A DNA stretch of 64,000 bases from Roseovarius sp. MMSF_3281 (GCF_030733685.1 NZ_JASHIM010000006.1:1-64000); one strand, 5' to 3'; counted from the first letter of the stretch, positions 15,972 through 24,653 are shown. Program-made: numbers and translations. The notes: generated by a model not told the origin, from the sequence alone.

Positions 15972-17729
15972 ATGACCACACAGATCGACACACATGACAC
16001 CGATATCCTGATCCTTGGCACCGGGGGGGCGGGGTTGTTTGCCGCGCTGCATGCCCAGCAATCGGCGCCCGAGGGGACCAAGATCACCATTGCGGTCAAG
16101 GGGCTGATCGGCAAATGCGGCTGCACGCGGATGGTGCAGGGGGGCTATAACGTGGCGCTTGGGGGCGGCGACACCGTCGAGCGGCACTTCATGGACACGG
16201 TCATGGGCGGGAAATGGCTGCCCAATCAGGATATGGCGTGGCGGCTGTGCAAGGAGGCGGTGACCCGCATCCACGAGTTGGAAAACGAGGTGGGCTGTTT
16301 CTTTGACCGTAACCGGGACGGGACGCTGCACCAGAAGGCCTTTGCCGGGCAGACCGCCGACCGCACGGTGCACAAGGGCGATTTGACGGGAATCGAGATC
16401 ATCAGCCGCTTGATGGAGCAGGTTCTGTCGCGCCCGGTTGAGAAACTGCAGGAGCATCGGGCGATCGGCTTGATCCCCACCCGTGACGGAAGTGCCCTTG
16501 CCGGAGTGCTGATGATCGACATGCGCACCGGGCGGTTCCGGCTGGTGCGGGCCAAGACGGTGCTTATGGGCACCGGCGGCGGGCCGACCATGTACAAGTA
16601 TCACACGCCCTCGGGCGACAAGACGATGGATGGTTTGGCCATGGCCCTGCGCGCGGGGCTGCCCTTGCGCGACATGGAGATGGTACAGTTTCACCCAACG
16701 GGGCTTTTGGCCGGCGATCACACCCGGATGACCGGCACGGTGCTTGAGGAGGGCCTGCGCGGGGCCGGGGGGCAGTTGCTCAACGGCTCGGATCACCGGT
16801 TCATGTTCGATTACGACGCGAAGGGCGAACGCGCGACGCGCGATGTTGTCAGTCGCGGCATCTACGCGGAAATGCGCAAGAGCAACACCACCGTGAACGG
16901 CGGCGTCTATATCTCGATGAGCCATCTGGGGCCGGAGTTCGTGGCCGAGAAGTTCAAGGGTATGGTCAAGCGCTGTGCCGATTGCGGGTTCGATCTTGCC
17001 GGGGGCAAGGTCGAGGTGGTGCCGACGGCGCATTACTTCATGGGCGGTGTCGTGGTGGATGTGGATACCCGCACCGCGATGGAGGGCCTTTACGTGGCCG
17101 GTGAGGATGCCGGCGGCGCGCATGGCTCGAACCGTTTGGGCGGCAATGGCGTGGCCAATTCCACCGTTTACGGTGGGATTGCGGGCGATACCATGGGCGC
17201 CGACATTCGCACCATGGGCGCGCTGCGTGAACCGGACCCCGAGGTTCTGGAGGCCGAGGTGGCCCGCGCGATGCAACCGTTCAGCAAAAAACCCGACCTG
17301 ATACAGCCGCTGCGCGACCGCTTGCAGGAGGTGATGTGGGATGACGTGGGTGTCATGCGCATGGCCGACAAGATCGTGCGCGGGCAGGCACAGGTGGCGT
17401 CGATCCGCGACGACCTGATGGAGGTTGGCGTCTCGGATGACACCCGAGCCTTCAACCTGACATGGCACGATTGGCTGAACATGGCCTCATTGTGTGATAT
17501 ATCCGAAGTGATCGCAGGGGCGGCCTTGGCGCGGGAAAACTCGCGCGGGGCACATTACCGCGAGGATTTCCCCGAAGAAGGGGATTTGGAGACCTCGTAT
17601 TTCACCGTGGCGCGGCAGGTTGATGGCGCGCTTGAGGTGGGACGCGAAGATGTTGATTTTTCCATCGTTCGCCCCGGGGAAAGCATTTTGCCCGAGGGAG
17701 AACCAGACACATTGGTGGCAGCGCAATGA
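15972..17729 (+). CDS. Succinate dehydrogenase/fumarate reductase-like flavoprotein lacking the FAD-linking His
   Basis: The FAD-binding catalytic subunit, 585 residues. Substrate-site residues known from FrdA/SdhA are all visible: QFHPTG, the general-acid Arg in ATRDVVSR, AHYFMGG, and GSNRLGGNG. The dinucleotide fold opens at ILILGTGGAG (about 13-22). The His that covalently holds FAD in SdhA/FrdA (SHTxxAQGG) is replaced: the segment reads CGCTRMVQGG, putting Cys51 in that place, so FAD is probably bound non-covalently as in L-aspartate oxidase. ATG at 15972 lies one base after the anchor stop. An unusual member of the family; substrate may be a succinate analogue. Confidence 0.88.
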   Translation: MTTQIDTHDTDILILGTGGAGLFAALHAQQSAPEGTKITIAVKGLIGKCGCTRMVQGGYNVALGGGDTVERHFMDTVMGGKWLPNQDMAWRLCKEAVTRIHELENEVGCFFDRNRDGTLHQKAFAGQTADRTVHKGDLTGIEIISRLMEQVLSRPVEKLQEHRAIGLIPTRDGSALAGVLMIDMRTGRFRLVRAKTVLMGTGGGPTMYKYHTPSGDKTMDGLAMALRAGLPLRDMEMVQFHPTGLLAGDHTRMTGTVLEEGLRGAGGQLLNGSDHRFMFDYDAKGERATRDVVSRGIYAEMRKSNTTVNGGVYISMSHLGPEFVAEKFKGMVKRCADCGFDLAGGKVEVVPTAHYFMGGVVVDVDTRTAMEGLYVAGEDAGGAHGSNRLGGNGVANSTVYGGIAGDTMGADIRTMGALREPDPEVLEAEVARAMQPFSKKPDLIQPLRDRLQEVMWDDVGVMRMADKIVRGQAQVASIRDDLMEVGVSDDTRAFNLTWHDWLNMASLCDISEVIAGAALARENSRGAHYREDFPEEGDLETSYFTVARQVDGALEVGREDVDFSIVRPGESILPEGEPDTLVAAQ

Positions 17730-18685
17730 TTGCAATCGACACGATTCAAAGCACCGCCGAAACCCTGATGGACAAGGCGGCCATCGAAATTCCGCAGGAT
17801 TACCTGGACGGGCTTCAGGCGGCGGCGAAATCCGAGGACGGTGATCTTTCGTCCTTTGTTTTGCAGGCTATGCTTGAAAACTACGAGGCCGCCAAGGAAG
17901 ACCGCCGCGCCATGTGCGGCGATACCGGCGTGCCCCGGTGGTTCGTCAAGATGGGCAACGAGGCGCAGGTTGAGGGCGGCATGTGCGCGCTTGAAACCGC
18001 GCTGCGGTCGGCCACGGCAAGTGCCACCAATGGTGTGCCCCTGCGGCCCAACCGGGTGCATCCGCTATGGCGCACGGATCACAACAACAACGTCGGTATC
18101 GGCGCGCCCGAGATCGAATACGGGTTCGAGCCCGAGGGCGATTGGATCGACCTGATCACGGTACACAAGGGCGGGCTGTTTGGCACCGATTACCGCATGC
18201 TGTTCCCATCGGACGGGATCGAGGGGATCAAGCGGTTTTACCTTGATACGCTGGTGGCTTTCGGCAAGCGGGGCCTTGCCTGCCAGCCCGCGATCATCGG
18301 GATCGGTCTTGGCGGGTCGAAAGACACCTGCATGGTTTTGGGCAAACGGGCCTCGGTGCTGCGCACCGTGGGCAGCCGCAACTCGGACCCCAAGATCGCC
18401 GAACTGGAAGATGAGTTGAAAGAGCTTGGCAATTCCATCGGCATGGGGGCCATGGGATTTGTCGGCAAGAACATGGTGATCGATTGCAATATCGAGGTGG
18501 GCTATTGCCACACCGGGGGCATGCAGATGAGTGTGCATGCCTTTTGCCTGAGTTCGCGGCGGGCCGTGGCGCGCATCTATCCCGATGGCCGCGTCGAATA
18601 CCGCACCGACCCCGATTGGTTCACGCCGTATCAACGGCGCGAGACCGTGGAGTGGGATCCGGCCGCGTCGCAGGCGGCGGAGTGA
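17726..18685 (+). CDS. Class I fumarase/tartrate dehydratase-type hydratase, alpha subunit
   Basis: The iron-sulfur half of a two-subunit class I hydro-lyase (319 residues). Three Cys suited to a 4Fe-4S cluster are visible: AMCGDTGVP (about 64), GLGGSKDTCM (about 199) and GYCHTGGMQMS (about 263). Relatives hydrate fumarate, dehydrate L-tartrate or hydrate mesaconate. The partner is encoded two genes downstream, at 19895, with a CoA-transferase gene in between, which is unusual. It overlaps the flavoprotein gene by four bases. The match to the family is good, the substrate open. Confidence 0.85.
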   Translation: MIAIDTIQSTAETLMDKAAIEIPQDYLDGLQAAAKSEDGDLSSFVLQAMLENYEAAKEDRRAMCGDTGVPRWFVKMGNEAQVEGGMCALETALRSATASATNGVPLRPNRVHPLWRTDHNNNVGIGAPEIEYGFEPEGDWIDLITVHKGGLFGTDYRMLFPSDGIEGIKRFYLDTLVAFGKRGLACQPAIIGIGLGGSKDTCMVLGKRASVLRTVGSRNSDPKIAELEDELKELGNSIGMGAMGFVGKNMVIDCNIEVGYCHTGGMQMSVHAFCLSSRRAVARIYPDGRVEYRTDPDWFTPYQRRETVEWDPAASQAAE

Positions 18686-18692
18686 TCCTGCT

Positions 18693-19898
18693 ATGACTGG
18701 CACCCCCCTTGAGGGTCTGCGTATCCTTGACCTGACCCATGTTCTGGCCGGGCCCTATGCCACCGGGCAACTGGCCCTGATGGGGGCCGAGGTGATCCGG
18801 GTGGAACGGCCCGGATCGGTGGATTTCGTCCGCCGCCACGGGGGCGATGCAGTGATGCAGGACGCGGGGCTTGGCGCCTCGTTCCTGAGCCAGAACGCAG
18901 GCAAGCGTTCCACGGTGATCGACCTGAAAAGCGATGAGGGCCGCGACCTGGTTTTGCGCATGGCGGCACAGGCGGACGTCTTCGTCGAGAATTTCCGCCC
19001 CGGCGTGATCGACCGTCTGGGGCTGGGCTATGACGCGGTGCGCGCGGTTCGTCCTGACGTGATCTATGCCAGCATCTCGGGCTTCGGGCCGGACGGGGCA
19101 TTGTCGGATCGCCCGGCCTATGACCATATTCTACAAGGCCTTAGCGGGTTGATGGCAATGACCGGCACGCCCGAAAGCGGGCCGATGCGCGTGGGGTTTC
19201 CCATCGTGGATTACATCGCCGGCCAAGCCTTGATTGCCGCCGTTCTGGCCGCGATCATCCAACGCGGCAAAGCCCCGGGGCAGGCACAGCGTTTGCATGT
19301 CTCTATGCTGGATGCCGTGGTGAACCTGATGGGCCCCTATGCGGTCAACTGGCAGGCCACGGGCAACATGCGCGGGCTTGAAGGCAACCGGGCCTTCTCG
19401 GATTCGCCTTTCTCGGGGCGGTTCGATACAGCCGACGGCCAGATCGTGGTGACCGCGAACACGCCCGCGCAATCGGTGCGCTTGTGCGCCGCGATCGGGC
19501 GGCAGGATCTGGTAGGGGAGACGGATAACGAGGCCGTGCGCGCGGTCTTGGATGCCGTCTTTGCCGCGCGCCCCACGGCGCATTGGGATAGGGCCTTGGC
19601 GCAGGCCGAGGTGCCCGCCGGGCCGGTTCTCGGGCTTGATGACCTGCTTTCGGACCCGGCGCTTGCGGCGCTTTTGTCATGGCAGGATCTGGACGTGCCG
19701 GAACTGGGGCGCGCATTCCGCGTTCCGGGGCTGAGTTTTTCCGCCCCCTGGGCGCCTCGAACCCTTGCCCATGCGCCAAGATTTGCCCGCGACACCAAAA
19801 GCGTTTTGGCAGCTATGGGCATTGAAGACACAGAGATTGACCGGCTGTCGCAGGCTGGCATCATTCACACGGAAACCGATAAGGAGGACCAGATATGA
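18693..19898 (+). CDS. CaiB/BaiF family III CoA-transferase
   Basis: A 401-residue family III CoA-transferase, which moves CoA between carboxylic acids through an aspartyl-CoA intermediate. The beginning LEGLRILDLTHVLAGPYATG and RVERPGSVDFVR are typical; the catalytic Asp is probably Asp173 in RVGFPIVDYIAGQ. It lies between the two hydratase subunit genes, seven bases after alpha and overlapping beta by four. That placement suggests it activates the hydroxy-acid made by the hydratase (malate or citramalate type). It is about the same length as the second CaiB gene at 23469 but clearly different in sequence. Confidence 0.87.
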   Translation: MTGTPLEGLRILDLTHVLAGPYATGQLALMGAEVIRVERPGSVDFVRRHGGDAVMQDAGLGASFLSQNAGKRSTVIDLKSDEGRDLVLRMAAQADVFVENFRPGVIDRLGLGYDAVRAVRPDVIYASISGFGPDGALSDRPAYDHILQGLSGLMAMTGTPESGPMRVGFPIVDYIAGQALIAAVLAAIIQRGKAPGQAQRLHVSMLDAVVNLMGPYAVNWQATGNMRGLEGNRAFSDSPFSGRFDTADGQIVVTANTPAQSVRLCAAIGRQDLVGETDNEAVRAVLDAVFAARPTAHWDRALAQAEVPAGPVLGLDDLLSDPALAALLSWQDLDVPELGRAFRVPGLSFSAPWAPRTLAHAPRFARDTKSVLAAMGIEDTEIDRLSQAGIIHTETDKEDQI

Positions 19899-20563
19899 AA
19901 CCACGCGAGGTCCGACTGAGCACGACGCCCACCGATGAGGAAATTGCCGCGCTTCGGCTGGGCGATATCGTCTACCTGGATGGTTTGATGTACACGGCGC
20001 GCGAAGGCGTCTATATGCGCGCGCTTGAGGAAAAAGCCAATATTCCCATGGAGTTGCCTTCGGAAAGCGCGGCAAATTTCCATTGCTCGCCCGCTGCGGT
20101 GATCCGCGAGGATGGCAGTTTCGACATGGGGGCGGTGACGGCCACGGCCTCGTTCCGGTTTGCCAAGTGGTTGCCCGAGTGGATCGCCAAGACCGGCGCG
20201 AAGCTGATTATCGGCAAGGGCGGTATGAGTTCCAAGGACTACAAGGAATATTTCGTGCCCAACGGCGCGGTTTACCTGTCCACCGTTGGCTATGGCACCG
20301 GCGCGCTTTTGGGGCGCGGGGTCGAGAACGTGGAAGCCGTGCATTGGAACGAGGAACTGGGTCTGGCGCAGGCGATGTGGGTTATTCGCTGTAACAAGAT
20401 GGGGCCGTTTATCGTGGCCTCGGACATGGAGGGCAATTGCCTGTTCGAGCGGGAAAATGCCCGGATTACCAAGAACTTGGAGCATGTTTACGAAGGAACC
20501 AGGCCTGCCGTCTTGCGCCGCTATGGCGAAACCGATGATCGCAGCGACGAGGTTATCGGATGA
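19895..20563 (+). CDS. Class I fumarase/tartrate dehydratase-type hydratase, beta subunit (divergent)
   Basis: The 222-residue swivelling subunit. LRLGDIVYLDGLMYTAREG near the start and LIIGKGGMS near 105 match the family. The substrate-loop motifs depart from it: the usual YYxGP reads FHCSPA, and the usual GPTTSGRMD reads TATASFRFAKW. This argues for a substrate other than plain fumarate, or a different subfamily. It overlaps the CoA-transferase gene and the following molybdoenzyme gene by four bases each. The subunit role is secure by family and position, the specificity unknown. Confidence 0.78.
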   Translation: MKPREVRLSTTPTDEEIAALRLGDIVYLDGLMYTAREGVYMRALEEKANIPMELPSESAANFHCSPAAVIREDGSFDMGAVTATASFRFAKWLPEWIAKTGAKLIIGKGGMSSKDYKEYFVPNGAVYLSTVGYGTGALLGRGVENVEAVHWNEELGLAQAMWVIRCNKMGPFIVASDMEGNCLFERENARITKNLEHVYEGTRPAVLRRYGETDDRSDEVIG

Positions 20564-21657
20564 GCGACAATCCGTTCCGTGGTGAACATGCAAGAGAAGT
20601 GACCGCCTCGGGGGTCTTTTCGCAACACGAAGTGAGCTTGGCCAACCGGAATTCGGGCGTTTTCCTGGAGATGCTCGCGCTGGATATCACGCCCGTGGGG
20701 GCGCATTACTTGCTGAGCCATTTCGATGTGCCTTTGCTGCAGGCGGGGGCGCATCGGCTGGTGCTGGACGGGGCCTTCGACGCGCCGTTCGAGATGAGCC
20801 TTGAAGAGATACGTGCCGAGCCACAAGTGACCATGCCGGTCACCATGGAATGCGCCGGCAATGGCCGGACAGGCATGGAACCGCGTTCCTTTTCAATGCC
20901 TTGGGCCTATGAGGCGGTGGGCACGGCCGAATGGACCGGCACGCCGCTGGCGCCGTTGATCGAGCGCGCCAAGCCACAGGGTGGCGTGGTGGATTTTGCC
21001 TTCGAGGGGGCCGATTTCGGTTATGACAAAGGCGTGGGCCATGCCTTTGGCCGAAGCCTGACACCCGAGGAATTGGACCGTTTGGAGGTGCTGTTGGTCT
21101 ACGAGATGAACGGCCAGCCCTTGTTGCCCCAACACGGCGCGCCGCTACGATTGATCGTACCGGGATGGTACGGAATGGCCAGTGTGAAATGGCTGAACCG
21201 GATCACGGCGATGACTGAAAGGTATCAAGGGTTTCAACAGGTTGGCACCTATCGTTTTCGCCAGGCCGCCGATGATCCGGGCGAGCCCGTCACCGAGGTC
21301 AGGGTCAAATCCCTGATGGTGCCGCCGGGGGTTCCGGACTGGATTACCCGCAAGCGCCGGCTGTCGCCGGGCCGCGTGACCCTGCAGGGCCGGGCGTGGT
21401 CGGGCGCGGGCGTCCCGGTTGAGCGGGTCGAGGTGCGGATCGGTGAGGACTGGCACGAGGCCAAGGTAGAGGCGCCCGTGGGGCGTTATGCATGGTCCGG
21501 GTGGTCGTTCGACTGGCAGGCCGAACCGGGGCATTACCTGCTGGCCTGTCGGGCGACGGATGCCGAGGGCAACATGCAGCCGATGGAGGCGGCGTGGAAC
21601 CTGTCGGGCTTTGCCAATAACGCGCCGCATGAGGTCGAGGTTTTCGTGGAAGACTAG
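20560..21657 (+). CDS. Sulfite oxidase-fold molybdopterin enzyme (SoxC/SorA-like)
   Basis: A 365-residue protein with an N-terminal molybdopterin domain and a C-terminal Mo-co dimerisation domain (about 245-360, starting near VTEVRVKSLM). MECAGNGRTGM (about 93-103) contains the Cys that ligands molybdenum in the sulfite oxidase family, and GWYGMASVKWL is the family substrate-region motif. No Tat or Sec signal is seen, so it looks cytoplasmic, unlike SoxC or SorA. It overlaps the hydratase beta gene by four bases and ends the operon. It may oxidise sulfite released by the pathway or act on another oxyanion. Confidence 0.83.
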   Translation: MSDNPFRGEHAREVTASGVFSQHEVSLANRNSGVFLEMLALDITPVGAHYLLSHFDVPLLQAGAHRLVLDGAFDAPFEMSLEEIRAEPQVTMPVTMECAGNGRTGMEPRSFSMPWAYEAVGTAEWTGTPLAPLIERAKPQGGVVDFAFEGADFGYDKGVGHAFGRSLTPEELDRLEVLLVYEMNGQPLLPQHGAPLRLIVPGWYGMASVKWLNRITAMTERYQGFQQVGTYRFRQAADDPGEPVTEVRVKSLMVPPGVPDWITRKRRLSPGRVTLQGRAWSGAGVPVERVEVRIGEDWHEAKVEAPVGRYAWSGWSFDWQAEPGHYLLACRATDAEGNMQPMEAAWNLSGFANNAPHEVEVFVED

Positions 21658-21936
21658 GCGCGCGCGCCGGGGCCTTCAGGTCAGTCGCCAGAGGGGCAGA
21701 GTGTACAACTTGTACAGACTGTCCGCGCGCCCGGCACACTGCCCGAAGCTCATGCCGGTATCTCACCGGGTGGATTGTTGATGTCGGGGGATGCGGCGGC
21801 GCATAGGGGGGAGACAGCCCGGGGGTCTGCCGCCGATTTATATCGCTTGGCCCCCCGTGTTCCGCGACAACCCGGATGGACGCGCGCCGATGCCTGCGCT
21901 ATCAGCGCCAGCGACCCACCCATGAAAGGCACGCCC

Positions 21937-23286
21937 ATGTCCGGCCACGGCACCCCCATTCCGATGATCGCGCACCGCTCTTGCGGCCTGAAAGGCACGG
22001 CGGAGGTGCCGGGCGACAAGTCGATCTCGCACCGCTCGTTGATCCTTGGGGCCATGGCCGTGGGCGAAACCGTGGTCACCGGCCTTCTGGAAGGTCAGGA
22101 CGTGCTGGACACCGCCAAGGCGATGCAGGCCTTCGGGGCTGAGGTGACGCGCGACGAGGATGGCACATGGCATATCCACGGCGTTGGCGTTGGCGGCTTT
22201 GCCGAACCCGATCAGGTGATCGACTGCGGCAACTCCGGCACCGGCGTGCGCCTGATCATGGGGGCCATGGCGACCTCGCCGGTGACCGCCACCTTCACCG
22301 GCGACGCCAGCCTGAACAAGCGCCCCATGGCGCGGGTCACCGACCCTCTGGCGCTGTTCGGCACACAGGCCGTTGGCCGCGCGGGCGGGCGTTTGCCGAT
22401 GACCATCGTCGGCGCGGCAGATCCTTTGCCGGTGCGCTATACTGTGCCCGTGCCCTCGGCGCAGGTGAAGTCGGCGGTGCTGCTTGCGGGGCTCAATGCC
22501 CCCGGCCAAACCATTGTGATCGAACAGGAAGCCACCCGCGACCACACCGAACGGATGCTCGAAGGTTTCGGCGCGACCATCACTACCGAGGTCACCGACG
22601 AGGGCCGGGTCATCACCCTGCAAGGCCAGCCCGAGTTGCAACCGCAGACCATCGCGGTGCCACGCGATCCCAGCTCGGCGGCCTTCCCGGTTTGTGCCGC
22701 CCTGATTACCGAAGGCTCGGACATCCTGGTGCCCAATATCGGCCTCAACCCCACCCGCGCTGGGCTTTTCACCACCCTGCGCGAGATGGGCGCGGATCTG
22801 ATTTACGAGAATGAACGCGAAGAAGGCGGGGAGCCCGTGGCCGACCTGCGCGCGCGGTTCTCGCCCGACCTCAAGGGCATCGACGTGCCGCCCGAACGCG
22901 CCGCCAGCATGATCGACGAATACCCCGTGCTGTCGGCGGTCGCGGCCTATGCCGAGGGGCAAACCGTGATGCGCGGCGTCAAGGAATTGCGCGTCAAGGA
23001 AAGCGACCGGATTGAGGCCATGGCCACCGGCCTGCGCGCCAATGGCATCGAGGTCGAGGAGGGCGAGGATTGGTGGATCGTCCATGGCAAGGGCTTTGGC
23101 AATGTCACCGGCGGGGCCACCTGCGCCAGCCATCTGGACCACCGGATCGCCATGTCGTTCCTTGTTCTGGGCCTGGCCAGTAACGCCCCGATCCGCGTGG
23201 ATGACGGCGGGCCCATCGCCACTTCCTTCCCGATCTTCGAGGGCCTCATGGCCGATCTGGGGGCCGACATCCGCCGCGAGGGCTAA
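21937..23286 (+). CDS. aroA: 3-phosphoshikimate 1-carboxyvinyltransferase (EPSP synthase, class II type)
   Basis: Joins PEP to shikimate 3-phosphate in the chorismate pathway. The protein (449 residues from 21937) resembles class II EPSP synthases: [72 protein letters not shown] and [10 protein letters not shown]. The loop that is NAATG in well-known class II enzymes is NSGTG here. ATG 21937 is preferred over 21922 and 21775 because AAAGGC lies just before it and the fold starts there. It is transcribed alone; two tandem palindromes follow the stop. Confidence 0.94.
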   Translation: MSGHGTPIPMIAHRSCGLKGTAEVPGDKSISHRSLILGAMAVGETVVTGLLEGQDVLDTAKAMQAFGAEVTRDEDGTWHIHGVGVGGFAEPDQVIDCGNSGTGVRLIMGAMATSPVTATFTGDASLNKRPMARVTDPLALFGTQAVGRAGGRLPMTIVGAADPLPVRYTVPVPSAQVKSAVLLAGLNAPGQTIVIEQEATRDHTERMLEGFGATITTEVTDEGRVITLQGQPELQPQTIAVPRDPSSAAFPVCAALITEGSDILVPNIGLNPTRAGLFTTLREMGADLIYENEREEGGEPVADLRARFSPDLKGIDVPPERAASMIDEYPVLSAVAAYAEGQTVMRGVKELRVKESDRIEAMATGLRANGIEVEEGEDWWIVHGKGFGNVTGGATCASHLDHRIAMSFLVLGLASNAPIRVDDGGPIATSFPIFEGLMADLGADIRREG

Positions 23287-23331
23287 GCCCGTTGCAACGG
23301 GCTTGGCCAAGGATTTTCGAAAATCCTTGGC
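23286..23331. terminator. Tandem palindromes after aroA
   Basis: An 18-bp perfect palindrome (23286-23303, half-site AGCCCGTTG) is followed by a 26-bp perfect palindrome (23306-23331, half-site GCCAAGGATTTTC). The second is identical in sequence to one at 58044-58069. They sit between convergent genes, and likely act as transcription stop structures in both directions; there is no long T run. Confidence 0.55.
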
Positions 23332-23334
23332 GCT

Positions 23335-23451
23335 CTACCGGTCGATATCGGCGCCGCCTTCCGCGGTGCGGCGGGCGATGAAATCGTCGAGGTATTCCAG
23401 CGTTTCAGCGGGCAGGGGCGATGCCTCCGGTGGTTGGCCTGCACCTGCCAT
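23335..23451 (-). CDS. Possible 38-residue protein downstream of CaiB gene
   Basis: A short reading frame following the CaiB-type gene by 17 bases on the same strand. It encodes MAGAGQPPEASPLPAETLEY and then an acidic/basic helix ending ARRTAEGGADIDR. The composition of the C-terminal half looks protein-like, but the ribosome site (AGAAG) is weak and no family is recognised. It could equally be a noncoding 3' region. Confidence 0.25.
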   Translation of the reverse strand: MAGAGQPPEASPLPAETLEYLDDFIARRTAEGGADIDR

Positions 23452-23468
23452 CCCAGGCGCTTCTGGCC

Positions 23469-24653
23469 TCAGGTCTTGTTCTTTCTGGCCGAAGGCCCGT
23501 CGCCCGCAGGCGCATCCAGCCATGTCAAAATCTCGGCCCGGTCGCCATCCAGCAGGGGCGCGGGGCGGCGGGTTTTGGGATCGTCCATATCCGACAGCTT
23601 GATGGGGTTGCCGGCGGCCAGGTATTTCGGCACGCCATCCGCGCCCAGCACATCCACCACCATGTTGCGGGCCAGGATTTGCCGGTCTTGCAGGGCTTCG
23701 GCGACGTTTTGAATGGGGCCGGTGGGCACGCCCACGGACTCCAGTTTTTCGACCCAATATGCCTTGGGCCGGTCCAGCGTGATTGCCTCGATCAACCGCT
23801 TGAGCGTGCGGGCGTTTTCACAGCGCGCCGGGTTGGTGGCAAAACGCGGATCATTGGCCAAGGGCAGGCCCAGAACATCGCAGAGCTTGGCAAAAAGCGC
23901 GTCATTCCCGGCGGCGATGACGAACAACCCGTCGGCGGCGTGGAAGGTCTCGAACGGGGTGATCGACGGGTGGCGCGCGCCTGTCGGGCCGGGCGGCGTG
24001 CCGGTGGTGGTGGTCAGGGCGATGGCATGTTCCAGGATGGCCAATTGCCCGTCAAGCATGGCCACATCCACCTTCTGGCCCCGGCCCGTGGTGTCGCGGG
24101 CCATCAAGGCCCCCATCACCCCTTGCACGAGGTACATGCCCGCCACGATATCGCCGATACTGGCGCCCACGCGCACCGGATCGCGCCCCGCCTCGCCGGT
24201 GATCGACATCACGCCGCTGCGCGCCTGCACCACCATGTCATACGCGGGTTTCAGGGCCTCGGGGCCGGAATGGCCGAACCCGCTGACCGCGCCATAGATC
24301 AGGCGGGGGTAACGGGCGTGCAGGTCATCCCATCCATAGCCCAGCTTTTCCATCGTGCCGGGGCGGTAGTTTTCAAGCACCACGTCGGCGCGGGCCAGAA
24401 GCCGCTCGAAAATCGCCCGGTCGCCCTCGGCCTTCAAATCAAGGGCGATGCTTTGCTTGGAGTGGTTGATGGTGGCGAAATAGGCGCTTTCGCCATCCTT
24501 GAAGGGCGGGAAGGCGCGGGTATCGTCGCCCACGCCGGGGCGTTCCACCTTGATCACATGCGCGCCAAGATCGGCCATTGTCATCGAGGCGAAGGGCCCG
24601 GCCAAAACATGGGTCAGGTCCAGAACGGTCACGCCTTCAAGGGGCTGGGTCAT
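23469..24653 (-). CDS. CaiB/BaiF family III CoA-transferase (second)
   Basis: A 394-residue family III CoA-transferase. LEGVTVLDLTHVLAGPFASM, IKVERPGVGDDTR and YFATINHSKQSIALDLK are characteristic, and the likely catalytic Asp is Asp168 in RVGASIGDIVAG. The ATG at 24653 is preceded by AAGGAAA; the upstream in-frame ATG has no such site. It is on the minus strand, convergent with aroA. The two CaiB proteins in the window belong to different subgroups, so this is probably not a tandem duplicate. Substrates of this subgroup include succinyl-CoA/dicarboxylate pairs, not resolved here. Confidence 0.87.
   Translation of the reverse strand: MTQPLEGVTVLDLTHVLAGPFASMTMADLGAHVIKVERPGVGDDTRAFPPFKDGESAYFATINHSKQSIALDLKAEGDRAIFERLLARADVVLENYRPGTMEKLGYGWDDLHARYPRLIYGAVSGFGHSGPEALKPAYDMVVQARSGVMSITGEAGRDPVRVGASIGDIVAGMYLVQGVMGALMARDTTGRGQKVDVAMLDGQLAILEHAIALTTTTGTPPGPTGARHPSITPFETFHAADGLFVIAAGNDALFAKLCDVLGLPLANDPRFATNPARCENARTLKRLIEAITLDRPKAYWVEKLESVGVPTGPIQNVAEALQDRQILARNMVVDVLGADGVPKYLAAGNPIKLSDMDDPKTRRPAPLLDGDRAEILTWLDAPAGDGPSARKNKT

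Noticed and set aside
15798-17468. 556-codon minus-strand frame over the flavoprotein gene
   Set aside because: High-GC codon bias leaves long antisense frames. The plus strand encodes a complete SdhA-like protein with all active-site motifs.
18693-24653. The two CaiB genes as a recent duplication
   Set aside because: They share family motifs only; the sequences around the catalytic Asp and the C-terminal halves differ too much for recent duplicates.
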